DNA of 64,000 nucleotides from Candidatus Cybelea sp. GTDB lineage: Bacteria; Vulcanimicrobiota; Vulcanimicrobiia; Vulcanimicrobiales; Vulcanimicrobiaceae. The stretch is from positions 81,799 to 145,798 of the forward strand of contig DASXFZ010000022.1 of assembly GCA_036489315.1 (NCBI GenBank), given 5' to 3'. Below, piece by piece: positions 43,377-50,957 of the stretch. A program made the position numbers and the translations under genes. Position 1 is the first letter of the stretch. Each line of letters opens with the position of its first letter. The notes under the pieces were generated by a model. That model was not told the DNA's origin. It made no database searches and saw nothing but the letters and a program-made list of their open reading frames with translations.

Positions 43377-44114
43377 CTGACACCGCTCCAGCTCGTAGGG
43401 CTCCTCTGCCTTTTAACGATTGCTCGGGCCGCTCTCTCTGCCGGAGCCTTCGCAAAGTGGAGCGTGCGCGTTGGGAACGCGACCCTCAAGGAACTGCTCG
43501 ACGTGCTCATCATCGTGGGCTTAGTCGCGCTGTTTCTGATCACGTTCGTCATCCGGACGTTCTATATTCCGTCGGTCTCCATGGTGCCGACGCTGCAAGT
43601 CCGCGACGTGCTGCTCGTCGATGAGATTGCCTATCGCTTGGCGCGCCCGCACGACGGCGACATCGCCCTATTCATTCCACCGGTTCCCGCCGGCGGAAAC
43701 GACTTCGTGAAGCGCGTTATCGGCGTGCCGGGTGACACGATTGCCATCCGTGACGGTGCCGTCTTCCGAAATGGCCTCCGCCTGGCCGAGCCCTACGAGA
43801 ACCAGCCGCCGGCCTACGACCTGGCGATCCGAAACTACGCGATCTACGTCAACGGCGCGCCGCTGGACTCGCGGAGCGCAAACGTGCCGCCGCGCGCCCT
43901 CTGGCAGGCACCGGACCGCGTGCCGAACGGCTTCTATTTCGTTCTGGGCGATAACCGAAACTATTCCGACGACTCGCACGTCTGGGGCTTCGCGCAGCTG
44001 CAGGGACGCTTTGCGGGCGGCCCGCTCGCCCGGCGCAAGGTCACAGCGGCATTTACCGGCAGAGCGTTCGCGATCGTTTGGCCGCTCGACCGCCTGCGCG
44101 TTTTGGAGAAATAG
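43377..44114 (+). CDS. lepB: Signal peptidase I (first of three)
   Basis: The protein has the catalytic serine in PSVSMVPTLQ, the lysine in NDFVKRVIGVPGD and box E GDNRNYSDDSHVWG. An N-terminal helix precedes them. The second copy begins MTPYELLAIVAIIAVARAV; in this gene the matching sequence TPLQLVGLLCLLTIARAA is in frame from a CTG at 43377. I therefore place the start there (245 residues, matching 244 in the paralogue). The alternative, a GTG at 43464, gives 216 residues and loses the first hydrophobic segment. It cleaves Sec and Tat signal peptides at the inner membrane. Confidence 0.88.
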   Translation: MTPLQLVGLLCLLTIARAALSAGAFAKWSVRVGNATLKELLDVLIIVGLVALFLITFVIRTFYIPSVSMVPTLQVRDVLLVDEIAYRLARPHDGDIALFIPPVPAGGNDFVKRVIGVPGDTIAIRDGAVFRNGLRLAEPYENQPPAYDLAIRNYAIYVNGAPLDSRSANVPPRALWQAPDRVPNGFYFVLGDNRNYSDDSHVWGFAQLQGRFAGGPLARRKVTAAFTGRAFAIVWPLDRLRVLEK

Positions 44115-44120
44115 CCGGTA

Positions 44121-44855
44121 ATGACGCCCTACGAGTTGCTCGCCATCGTCGCGATCATCGCCGTTGCCCGTGCGGTGCTCTCGCTGCGTCCGGTCGTCGC
44201 TGGATCGGCGGGGCGCAGCACGGCGATTGCCCGCGAGTTTCTCGATCCGTTCATCATTGCCGGTCTGGCCGCGTGGGTTCTCATCACGTTCGTGGCGCGG
44301 ACCTACTACATTCCCTCGGGGTCGATGCTGCCCACGCTGCAGATTCACGACGTACTGCTCGTCGACAAGTTCGAATATCGCTTTCACCGGCCCAACGAAG
44401 GCGATATCGTGGTCTTCCCGCCGCCCGTCCCGACGCCGGACGACTTCATCAAGCGCGTGATCGGGCGTCCCGGCGACAGGCTTCGAGTCTCCGGAGGCAG
44501 CGTGTACCTCAACGGCACGGCGCTGCGAGAGCCGTATATCGCCGAAAAGCCGGCGTACAGCCTGGAGATCCGCGACTACGGCATCTACGTGAGCTACGGC
44601 GTCGGCTGGCAGCGCCTCGATCCCAGCTCGGCGAATGTTCCGCCCGCCTCTAGCTGGACCGCCCCGGACAAGATTCCGCCGCATTGCTACATCATGCTCG
44701 GCGACAACCGGAACGACTCCGAGGATTCACATATCTGGGGCTTTGCACAGGATCAGGGAGCGTTCGCCGCCGGGCCGCGCAAAGGGACGCAGGGCGGCTT
44801 CACCGGACGCGCCTTTCTGATCTTCTGGCCACCCTCGGAAGCCAAGATTCTGTAG
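44121..44855 (+). CDS. lepB: Signal peptidase I (second of three)
   Basis: The 244-residue paralogue starts MTPYELLAIVAI and has the catalytic serine in PSGSMLPTLQIHDVLLVDK, the lysine in DDFIKRVIG, and GDNRNDSEDSHIWG. Two N-terminal hydrophobic segments are present. It follows the first copy by 6 bases, clearly by tandem duplication. All catalytic residues are intact, so activity is expected; specificity may differ. Confidence 0.93.
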   Translation: MTPYELLAIVAIIAVARAVLSLRPVVAGSAGRSTAIAREFLDPFIIAGLAAWVLITFVARTYYIPSGSMLPTLQIHDVLLVDKFEYRFHRPNEGDIVVFPPPVPTPDDFIKRVIGRPGDRLRVSGGSVYLNGTALREPYIAEKPAYSLEIRDYGIYVSYGVGWQRLDPSSANVPPASSWTAPDKIPPHCYIMLGDNRNDSEDSHIWGFAQDQGAFAAGPRKGTQGGFTGRAFLIFWPPSEAKIL

Positions 44856-44878
44856 GCGCCTGCGCGAAGTCGAACCGC

Positions 44879-45388
44879 GTGCCCCGCATCTTGCGATGGC
44901 GGTCGATCGCGAGCCTGGCGCTGCAGCTGGCCGTACTCTCCGTTCTGATCGCGGCCTTTTTCATGCGTTTGCCGGAGGTTTCGGGGCTCTCGATGGAGCC
45001 GCACATCCACTCCGGCGAGTTCGTTCTCATCAATACGTTCGCTTATCGGCTCGGCAGCCCGAAGCACGGCGATATCGTCGCCTTCCGCCACGAAGGCGAC
45101 GATCGAGAGGTTTTCATCAAGCGCGTCGTCGGTGTTCCGGGCGACCGCATTCGCATCGATCGAGGGCGCGTCTATACCAACGGCGCGCCGCTGCGCGAAC
45201 AATACGTCAAGGATCCCGACGACCGCACCTTCGCCGAGGTCGTCGTCCCGGCGAACTCCGTGTACGTTCTCGGCGACAACCGGGCCAACAGCGAAGATTC
45301 GCGCATTTTTGGCACCGTCGGCGACGACCGCTTGATCGGCCGCGCGATCGCGGGCGTCTGGCCGCCGCGGATGTTCGGCGCGCTGTAG
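44879..45388 (+). CDS. lepB: Signal peptidase I (third of three, short)
   Basis: The 169-residue copy has one hydrophobic segment at the N-terminus, the serine in VSGLSMEPHIHSGEFVLIN, the lysine in EVFIKRVVGVPGD and GDNRANSEDSRIFG. It is shorter than the other two, lacking the insertion between the Lys and box E, and resembles Gram-positive type SipS/SpsB enzymes. It starts with GTG 23 bases after the second copy. Catalytic residues are complete. Confidence 0.9.
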   Translation: MPRILRWRSIASLALQLAVLSVLIAAFFMRLPEVSGLSMEPHIHSGEFVLINTFAYRLGSPKHGDIVAFRHEGDDREVFIKRVVGVPGDRIRIDRGRVYTNGAPLREQYVKDPDDRTFAEVVVPANSVYVLGDNRANSEDSRIFGTVGDDRLIGRAIAGVWPPRMFGAL

Positions 45389-45401
45389 GGAAGGCGACCA
45401 C

Positions 45402-46241
45402 GTGGAAGGCGAGCGGGGCACTGTGAATACCAAGCTGCAGCGTCATGTTCAATGGTTCCCCGGCCACATGGCCAAGGCTCTGCGCCGAATTCGTGAATAT
45501 CTTCGGACGATCGACGTGGTGATAGAAGTTGTCGATGCGCGCATCGCGCGCAGCGGGCGCAATCCCGTACTCGACGAGCTCGCTGCAGAGAGGACACGAG
45601 TCGTCGCGCTCGACCGCGACGATCTCGCGAGCCCGGCAGCGACCAAGCTGTGGCTGCGCGAGTTCTCGCTGCGCGGTTACACCGCCATTGCCGTGGACGG
45701 GCGAAACCCCCGCAGCGTCGCGCGTGTCGCGGCCGCAATCGTACCCGCAGCGGGTCGCCGCAAAGGGCCGTCCGGAGTGTCGAGGGCGATGATCGTCGGC
45801 ATACCCAACTCCGGGAAATCCACGATCGTAAACGCGCTCTTGCGGCGCGCAGCGGCAAAAACCGAGGCGCGCGCCGGCGTCACCCGCCAAGTGCAGTGGT
45901 TCCGTCTCTCGCCGGCGATCGAGCTCATGGACACGCCCGGCGTTCTCCCGCCGAGAATCTCGACGGCGGCCGCCCAGTGGAGGCTGGCGATCTGCGGCGC
46001 CGTTCCCAGCGATCACTACGACGCGCAAGAGGTCGTCGCGGAGTTCCATGCATGGCTGCTCGCCTCGCACCCCGCAACGACGGTCCCCGATCTTCACACG
46101 TTCGCGACTGCGCGCGGCTTCGTGCGGCACGGCGGCGAACTCGACTACCACAACGCCGCACACTCGTACATCCGCGCTTTTAACGAAGGCGTCTTCGGAC
46201 GCATCTCCCTCGAGAACGCCGGTGACTCCGAAAGAACGTAA
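45402..46241 (+). CDS. rbgA: RbgA/YlqF-type ribosome-assembly GTPase
   Basis: The 279-residue circularly permuted GTPase has QWFPGHMAKALRRIREYL at the N-terminus, G1 GIPNSGKSTIVNALL and G3 DTPGVLPP. The order G4-G1-G3 is the permuted one. The G4 motif, NKxD in most GTPases, reads LDRDDL here, which may weaken guanine specificity. RbgA helps late assembly of the 50S subunit. A GGGAAGG 9 bases upstream favours the GTG at 45402, although a GTG at 45423 is closer to the family start. Confidence 0.88.
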   Translation: MEGERGTVNTKLQRHVQWFPGHMAKALRRIREYLRTIDVVIEVVDARIARSGRNPVLDELAAERTRVVALDRDDLASPAATKLWLREFSLRGYTAIAVDGRNPRSVARVAAAIVPAAGRRKGPSGVSRAMIVGIPNSGKSTIVNALLRRAAAKTEARAGVTRQVQWFRLSPAIELMDTPGVLPPRISTAAAQWRLAICGAVPSDHYDAQEVVAEFHAWLLASHPATTVPDLHTFATARGFVRHGGELDYHNAAHSYIRAFNEGVFGRISLENAGDSERT

Positions 46242-46911
46242 AGCACGCAACGCCTACGAACGCGAACGGCGGCGGCTGCATCGTCTGCACCGCTTCGAAG
46301 ACGCCGCTCGCGCCAAGGGCTTTCTCTTCGTCGGCGGCATCGACGAGGTTGGGCGCGGACCGCTGGCCGGCCCCGTCGTCGCCGCCTGCGTCGTAGCGAC
46401 GCAGCCCCTGCTGATCAAGGGACTGAACGATTCGAAACAAGTCCGGCCCGAGCTGCGTGTCGAACTGGCGGAGATCATCAAGCTGCGCGCGGCCGCATGG
46501 TCGGTCGGAAGCGCGTGCGTGGCCGAGATCGACCGGCTGAACATCTACTGGGCCAGCGTGCTTGCGATGGAACGCGCGATAGCCGGATTGCAAGCGGCGC
46601 CCGAGTATCTGATCACCGACGCCGTGCGCATACGCTCGTTCGCCGGCCCGCAGGAACCGCTGATCAAAGGCGACGCACGCTGCGCCGTGGTCGCGGCCGC
46701 CTCGATCGTCGCCAAGGTATTCCGCGACGCGTTGATGGTCGAGCTCGATCGGGAGGATTCCCGTTACGGTTATGCCCTTCACAAAGGCTATTCGACGCCG
46801 CTGCACATCGAGGCGCTGCGCGCGCACGGGCCGAGCGTCCACCATCGCGCGAACTGGGCACGCGTTCGCGACGCGCAGCTGGCGTTGGGGCTGCAATTCG
46901 TTGAAGACTAA
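46222..46911 (+). CDS. rnhB: Ribonuclease HII
   Basis: The 229-residue enzyme cleaves RNA in RNA-DNA hybrids. Active-site acidic residues are in GIDEVGRGPLAGPVVA and ITDAVRI; SIVAKVFRD and GYALHKGYSTP HIEAL are the other family motifs. An additional basic N-terminal stretch of about 30 residues precedes the core. The GTG start overlaps the rbgA 3' end by 20 bases. Confidence 0.94.
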   Translation: MTPKERKARNAYERERRRLHRLHRFEDAARAKGFLFVGGIDEVGRGPLAGPVVAACVVATQPLLIKGLNDSKQVRPELRVELAEIIKLRAAAWSVGSACVAEIDRLNIYWASVLAMERAIAGLQAAPEYLITDAVRIRSFAGPQEPLIKGDARCAVVAAASIVAKVFRDALMVELDREDSRYGYALHKGYSTPLHIEALRAHGPSVHHRANWARVRDAQLALGLQFVED

Positions 46912-47239
46912 CTCTGAAAAAGGGAGACAGGGCGAGGATCGTGCGAGCAGCTTCCTTTTATCGTGCGGTTACCGCGTGCTGGCCCGCAACGTACGTCTGC
47001 CCGGCGGGGAGATCGACGCCGTTTGTCTCGACGGGCCGACGCTCGTGATCGTCGAAGTGAAGCGGCGTGACTCGAGAACGTTCGGCTCAGCGCTCGCAGC
47101 CGTCGACGCGTGCAAACGCGCCACGCTTCGGCGGGTCGCCGCGGACTACGCGCAGATCGTCGCACCTTCGGCGAAGCTTCGCTTCGACGTGGTCACGCTG
47201 GACGGTCATCGCTTGAGCCTCCATCGAAACGCGTTTTAG
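46901..47239 (+). CDS. YraN/UPF0102 family protein
   Basis: The 112-residue endonuclease-like protein has GRQGEDRASSFLLSCGYRVL, the NVRLPGGEIDAVCLDG and LVIVEVKRRDSRTFG segments. The D and E-x-K are the restriction-endonuclease-like active site. The TTG start overlaps the rnhB stop by 11 bases. Function is not established, but the gene is a constant neighbour of rnhB and dprA. Confidence 0.9.
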   Translation: MKTNSEKGRQGEDRASSFLLSCGYRVLARNVRLPGGEIDAVCLDGPTLVIVEVKRRDSRTFGSALAAVDACKRATLRRVAADYAQIVAPSAKLRFDVVTLDGHRLSLHRNAF

Positions 47240-48867
47240 TGAGTACTTCGAGCAGTACCCCAAAGCCGGAGCTGCGCCGCAGCGTCACGCCCTGGGGCTC
47301 CTTCTCTTGGGGTTATTCGGACGTCGGCGCCGATATTTTCGTCGGGCTTGGGCTCGTGCTGGCGTGGGCCGCGGGAGCCTCGAACGTCGCGTTCCTATTC
47401 GCGGGCGTCGTCTACGTTTGCATCGGTCTAGCGTATACGGAACTTGCCGCGACCTACCCGGTCGCCGGCGGAGGCCAGTATTTCGTAATGCGCGGCCTCG
47501 GCGACATCTTCGGCTTTATCGCCGGGTGGGCGGTCTTGCTCGACTTCACGATCGATGTGACGCTCTTCGCCTGGACCTCGGTCGATTACACAAGCCAGCT
47601 TGCGCCGGCGCTCGTCAACTCGGTACACCCCTGGCTGCACTTCATCGTCGTCCTCGGGCTGGTTATCGGGCTCTGCTTGCTCAACGTCGTCGGCGTCCGC
47701 GAGAGCACCGCGTTCAACGGCGTCGTCTCGGCGCTCGACGTTATCAGCGAAACCTGCATCCTCTGCTTCGGCTTCCTCTTCGCGTTTCGACCGCAGCTCC
47801 TAATCCACACGATGCAGCTGCACTGGCCCTCAACGTACGAGCTGATGCTGGGGACCTCGCTGGCGATCATCTCGTTTGTCGGCCTGGAGTCGATCTCGCA
47901 GGCGGCGCAGGAGACGCAGCGCCCCGCTTCGATCATCCCGCGAACTTCGGTCGCGCTGATTCTGACGATTTTGATCTTCGCGCTGGCCTATTCGAACCTC
48001 GCGCTCGGCTTGCAGCCGTGGCATCCAATCACCGACTCGGCCGGACACCCGATGCAATTCTGGCAGATCTTTCCGCAAAACTCCGACAATCAAGGAAAGG
48101 CGGTCGCGCTGCTCGCCGCACAGGTGCCATACTACGGGGCGTTCGCAGCTCTCTACGTTCCCGTGCTGGGTGCGGTGCTCTTACTGATCTCTTCGAACTC
48201 GGGCGTCTTCGGCAGCTCACGCATCGCTTACGCGATGAGCAGCAGCAACCTGCTGCCGTCACTCTTCCAGCGCGTGAACCGAGCCTACCGGACGCCGGCG
48301 ATCTCGATCGTCTTCTTCTCCGCGATCGCGCTCATCGAGCTCGGCTTTGCGGCGGCCCCGGCGCTCTTTCCCGGTGTCTCGTCGCTGTACGTCCGGTTCT
48401 TCCATGGAGAAAACGGCCTCGAATTCCTCGCAGACCTCTACGCTTTCGGAGCCGCAACGAGCTATTCGTTCGTCTTCTTAGGCCTGATCGGTCTGCGCCT
48501 GATGGATCCGCTGAGCCCACGCAAGTTCAAGATTCCGTTCAACATACCGATGCGATTTCGCGGCGAACGAGTCGATTTTCCGGTTGTCGCGGTCATCGGC
48601 TTCCTCGGCATCTTCTCCATTCTGCTTTTTACCTTGCGCACGCACGCGCTCGGGCGCATCTTCGGTCCGACGTGGCTGCTGCTCGGACTGATTGCCTATC
48701 TGTTCTACCGGCGACACCGCCGCCTTCCGCTTCTTCGCTCGCAGAAACACGACTGGCGTAACGAACAGACGGAGATCCTCCGCCGCGCCGGCGAGCTCGA
48801 ACTGATGGACGAGTATCTGAGCAACCTGCGCGCCAGCGACGAACGGCGCGCAGCGGGCCGCAGCTAG
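47239..48867 (+). CDS. APC-superfamily amino acid permease
   Basis: The 542-residue protein has about 12 hydrophobic segments. The first block, WGSFSWGYSDVGADIFVGLG, is a variant of the conserved helix 1 glycine motif; helix 3 and 6 regions are also visible (GGGQYFVMRGLGDIFGFIAG, IISFVGLESISQAAQET). It belongs to the APC family of amino acid/polyamine transporters. The C-terminal 60 residues are a charged cytosolic tail. The GTG overlaps the yraN stop. A UspA-domain gene closes the operon, an arrangement seen for other regulated permeases. Confidence 0.88.
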   Translation: MSTSSSTPKPELRRSVTPWGSFSWGYSDVGADIFVGLGLVLAWAAGASNVAFLFAGVVYVCIGLAYTELAATYPVAGGGQYFVMRGLGDIFGFIAGWAVLLDFTIDVTLFAWTSVDYTSQLAPALVNSVHPWLHFIVVLGLVIGLCLLNVVGVRESTAFNGVVSALDVISETCILCFGFLFAFRPQLLIHTMQLHWPSTYELMLGTSLAIISFVGLESISQAAQETQRPASIIPRTSVALILTILIFALAYSNLALGLQPWHPITDSAGHPMQFWQIFPQNSDNQGKAVALLAAQVPYYGAFAALYVPVLGAVLLLISSNSGVFGSSRIAYAMSSSNLLPSLFQRVNRAYRTPAISIVFFSAIALIELGFAAAPALFPGVSSLYVRFFHGENGLEFLADLYAFGAATSYSFVFLGLIGLRLMDPLSPRKFKIPFNIPMRFRGERVDFPVVAVIGFLGIFSILLFTLRTHALGRIFGPTWLLLGLIAYLFYRRHRRLPLLRSQKHDWRNEQTEILRRAGELELMDEYLSNLRASDERRAAGRS

Positions 48868-48878
48868 GGAACCTCGCA

Positions 48879-49067
48879 ATGCTGCTTCTGCGCGCGGTGC
48901 TCGCGGGCGCGATGATTCTCTTGGGCATCGTCATCCTCGTGCGGATGCTCGTGGTATTGCCGATGGGCGGTTTTGCCGTTGTGCCGGGCGTCGTCCTCGG
49001 CGTCGCGATGATTGCGCTCGGCGTCCACCGGCTCAGGCTGATCGCCCGCGTTGCGGGGATGCAGTGA
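48879..49067 (+). CDS. Small two-helix membrane protein
   Basis: The 62-residue product consists almost entirely of two hydrophobic segments (about residues 3-25 and 28-50) with a short basic tail. It lies between the APC permease and the Usp gene and overlaps the latter by GTGA, so it is part of that operon. I do not recognise the family; a transporter accessory subunit is a reasonable guess. Confidence 0.6.
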   Translation: MLLLRAVLAGAMILLGIVILVRMLVVLPMGGFAVVPGVVLGVAMIALGVHRLRLIARVAGMQ

Positions 49068-49684
49068 TCTCCTTCGGCGGCGACGTCCACATCACGATCG
49101 CCGGCGCGCTGATCGCGCTGCTCATCGCTGCGGCGGTCGGTGCGACACTCAACTGGATGCTGCATCCGCCCCAGTCGCACGTGTTGCGCATCGCCGCCGA
49201 AGCCGAGCGCGAGCTCGAGCGGCTGGTCGGCAGCTTGATTGTCGTCTTCTCTCCGGAGATCGATTCATCGCACATGATGGCGCTGGCCGTAAAGCTCGCG
49301 CGGGGCGAGCGCTCCGAGCTGCTGGCGCTCTACGTGATCGAGGTTCCCTACACGCTGCCGCCGGATGCGGAGATGACTTTCGAGGAACGCACGGCACTCG
49401 ACGCGCTCGGTGCGGCCGAGACGATTGCTAACGGCCACAACGTGGCGATCCGGACCGAGACGATCAAGGCCCGTTCGACCAAACAAGCCGTTCTGGATGT
49501 GGCCAAACGCGTTAAGGCAAATCTCATTATTCTCGGCTCGTTCCGCGAAGGAAAATATACCGGTGCGCCGCTGGGGCGCACGATCGAGGAGATCGCTGCA
49601 GACGCAAAATGCGATGTCCTCATCGGCGTCGAAGGCAAGCACGGTACGCTATTGATGGACGAGAGTTCGCAGTCCACCACGTAA
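49064..49684 (+). CDS. Membrane-anchored universal stress protein (UspA domain)
   Basis: The 206-residue protein has an N-terminal transmembrane segment (about residues 9-31). A UspA-type alpha/beta domain follows, with ALAVKLARGERSELLALYVIE, LDVAKRVKANLIILGSFREG and GRTIEEIAADAKCDVLIGV. The G-x-x-x-G nucleotide site is partly kept. Usp proteins fused to or encoded with transporters may sense ATP or AMP and modulate transport. The GTG start overlaps the preceding gene. Confidence 0.85.
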   Translation: MISFGGDVHITIAGALIALLIAAAVGATLNWMLHPPQSHVLRIAAEAERELERLVGSLIVVFSPEIDSSHMMALAVKLARGERSELLALYVIEVPYTLPPDAEMTFEERTALDALGAAETIANGHNVAIRTETIKARSTKQAVLDVAKRVKANLIILGSFREGKYTGAPLGRTIEEIAADAKCDVLIGVEGKHGTLLMDESSQSTT

Positions 49685-49709
49685 AGATTCGTCACCTGAG
49701 GAGACAACC

Positions 49710-50369
49710 GTGAATTTCAGAGGTTCTCTGCCGCTGCTTGCCCTTTTCGTCGCTGCAAACTGCGTCGCCGTCCGCGCCGCCAACGAAGTAACGGCGATCG
49801 CAGCCTTCGACAAAGCCTTTGCCGCCATCACCGACTACACGTGCGTCCTGCACGTGCACGAAGCCAAAGGCACTCAAACGCAGGACCGCGTCTATCAGTA
49901 CGAGTTCATGAAACCGCACTACGTGAAGACCCTGATCCTCGCGGGCGACGGCAAGGGATCCGGCGGCGTCTGGACCGGCGGCGATCAGGTCAGCGGTCAC
50001 CAGGGCGGCTTTCTCTCGGGAATTCACCTGAAGGTCAGCATCAACGACCCGCGCGCGACGTCGCTGCGCGGAGTGACGATCCCCGACGGCTTACTGCAGC
50101 GGATCGTCGACAACTACGGGACCATTGCGGGCAAGTTGACGCAGGTCGACGGAGGGAAGATCAATGGCGTAGAGACCGACCGTCTCGAGCTGAAGCCATC
50201 CGATCCCAACGCAAACTTCGGAATCACCGATCAGATCCTTTATATTTCAAAAGAGACGCACTGGCCGCTCCGTCAAATCCTCTACAGCGGATCGCAAATC
50301 GTACTCGACGAGAACGTCACGGACCTCAAGACCAACGTCGGCCTCGCGCAAAAAGACTTCCCGTTTTAG
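49710..50369 (+). CDS. Periplasmic LolA-like/DUF1571 protein
   Basis: The 219-residue protein begins with a signal peptide (LLALFVAANCVAVRA). The mature chain is rich in beta strands: FAAITDYTCVLHVHEAKG, YEFMKPHYVKTLILAG and WTGGDQVSGHQGG. These resemble the LolA/DUF1571 half-barrels that carry lipids or lipoproteins across the periplasm. It is convergent with the short carboxypeptidase-regulatory gene. A hairpin follows the stop. The assignment is tentative. Confidence 0.6.
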   Translation: MNFRGSLPLLALFVAANCVAVRAANEVTAIAAFDKAFAAITDYTCVLHVHEAKGTQTQDRVYQYEFMKPHYVKTLILAGDGKGSGGVWTGGDQVSGHQGGFLSGIHLKVSINDPRATSLRGVTIPDGLLQRIVDNYGTIAGKLTQVDGGKINGVETDRLELKPSDPNANFGITDQILYISKETHWPLRQILYSGSQIVLDENVTDLKTNVGLAQKDFPF

Positions 50370-50379
50370 ATCGAGCGGT

Positions 50380-50405
50380 GCGCGGCCTACGGCTGTAGGC
50401 CGCGC
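50380..50405. terminator. Bidirectional hairpin between converging genes
   Basis: GCGCGGCCTAC (50380-50390) and GTAGGCCGCGC (50395-50405) form a perfect 11-bp stem with the loop GGCT. It lies between the converging LolA-like and carboxypeptidase-regulatory genes. It has no U run, so it may stall polymerase on both strands or protect RNA ends. Confidence 0.6.
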
Positions 50406-50434
50406 GAACGATGCTCGTACCAGTGCTGCCGGGC

Positions 50435-50833
50435 TTAATGCGTCGCGGCGCCGGAGCTCGATTCTTGTGATGCCGGAGTGAGTTTCAGATCGTATTGCTG
50501 GGTCTGATCGGCGAAGACCGCCTCATCTGTGACCGAACGCGCGTCGTACCCATCTTTTTCAGCCGAAACGGTGTAGTTGTCGGGCTGCAGGGCAAAGACG
50601 ATGTATCGGCCGTGTGCGTCGGTCGTCGTCTTGACGCTTTGAGAGGGGGAGGTGATCTCCAGGCGCACGCCCGAAATCGGCGCGCCGGTCTTTGCGTCGG
50701 TGACGATGCCGCCGATGCCCCCGCTCGTACCTGCCAGTGCTACGCTTGCTTGGCCTCCGATTGCCAGCAACAATCCCATCGCGCAGAGTGCGCGCCGCAG
50801 CGAATTTCGATTCATCATTTGGTCGTTTTCCAT
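50435..50833 (-). CDS. Stand-alone carboxypeptidase-regulatory-like domain, exported
   Basis: The 132-residue protein has a signal peptide (ALCAMGLLLAIGGQASVALA) and one CarboxypepD_reg domain: GIGGIVTDAKTGAPISGVRL through DEAVFADQTQQYDLKL. The same domain, with the same VFADQTQQ end, starts the TonB receptor at 10698, but here the protein stops 15 residues later. It may be a remnant of a receptor gene or a free periplasmic domain. The ATG at 50833 lies behind a possible -10 TATATT at 50866-50861; starts at 50818 and 50815 are alternatives. Confidence 0.7.
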   Translation of the reverse strand: MENDQMMNRNSLRRALCAMGLLLAIGGQASVALAGTSGGIGGIVTDAKTGAPISGVRLEITSPSQSVKTTTDAHGRYIVFALQPDNYTVSAEKDGYDARSVTDEAVFADQTQQYDLKLTPASQESSSGAATH

Positions 50834-50860
50834 TTCAGTAGACAGCTTGGTGTGCCGCCT

Positions 50861-50904
50861 AATATACCGGGCGCGTTGCGCCGAGTGTTTCACAGTTGAA
50901 ACAC
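50861..50904 (-). promoter_or_regulatory. Promoter with 20-bp dyad upstream of the carboxypeptidase-regulatory gene
   Basis: GTGTTTCA (50885-50892) and TGAAACAC (50897-50904) form a perfect 8+4+8 dyad. On the minus strand a -10-like TATATT lies at 50866-50861. The dyad overlaps where the -35 should be, so a dimeric regulator could repress or activate there. A further GGCGC-AAC-GCGCC hairpin sits between them. Confidence 0.45.
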
Positions 50905-50957
50905 AAGTTTTCTTTGATTTTCCTTGATTGCGCGAGCGACTTTTCTAGACGTCGCGG

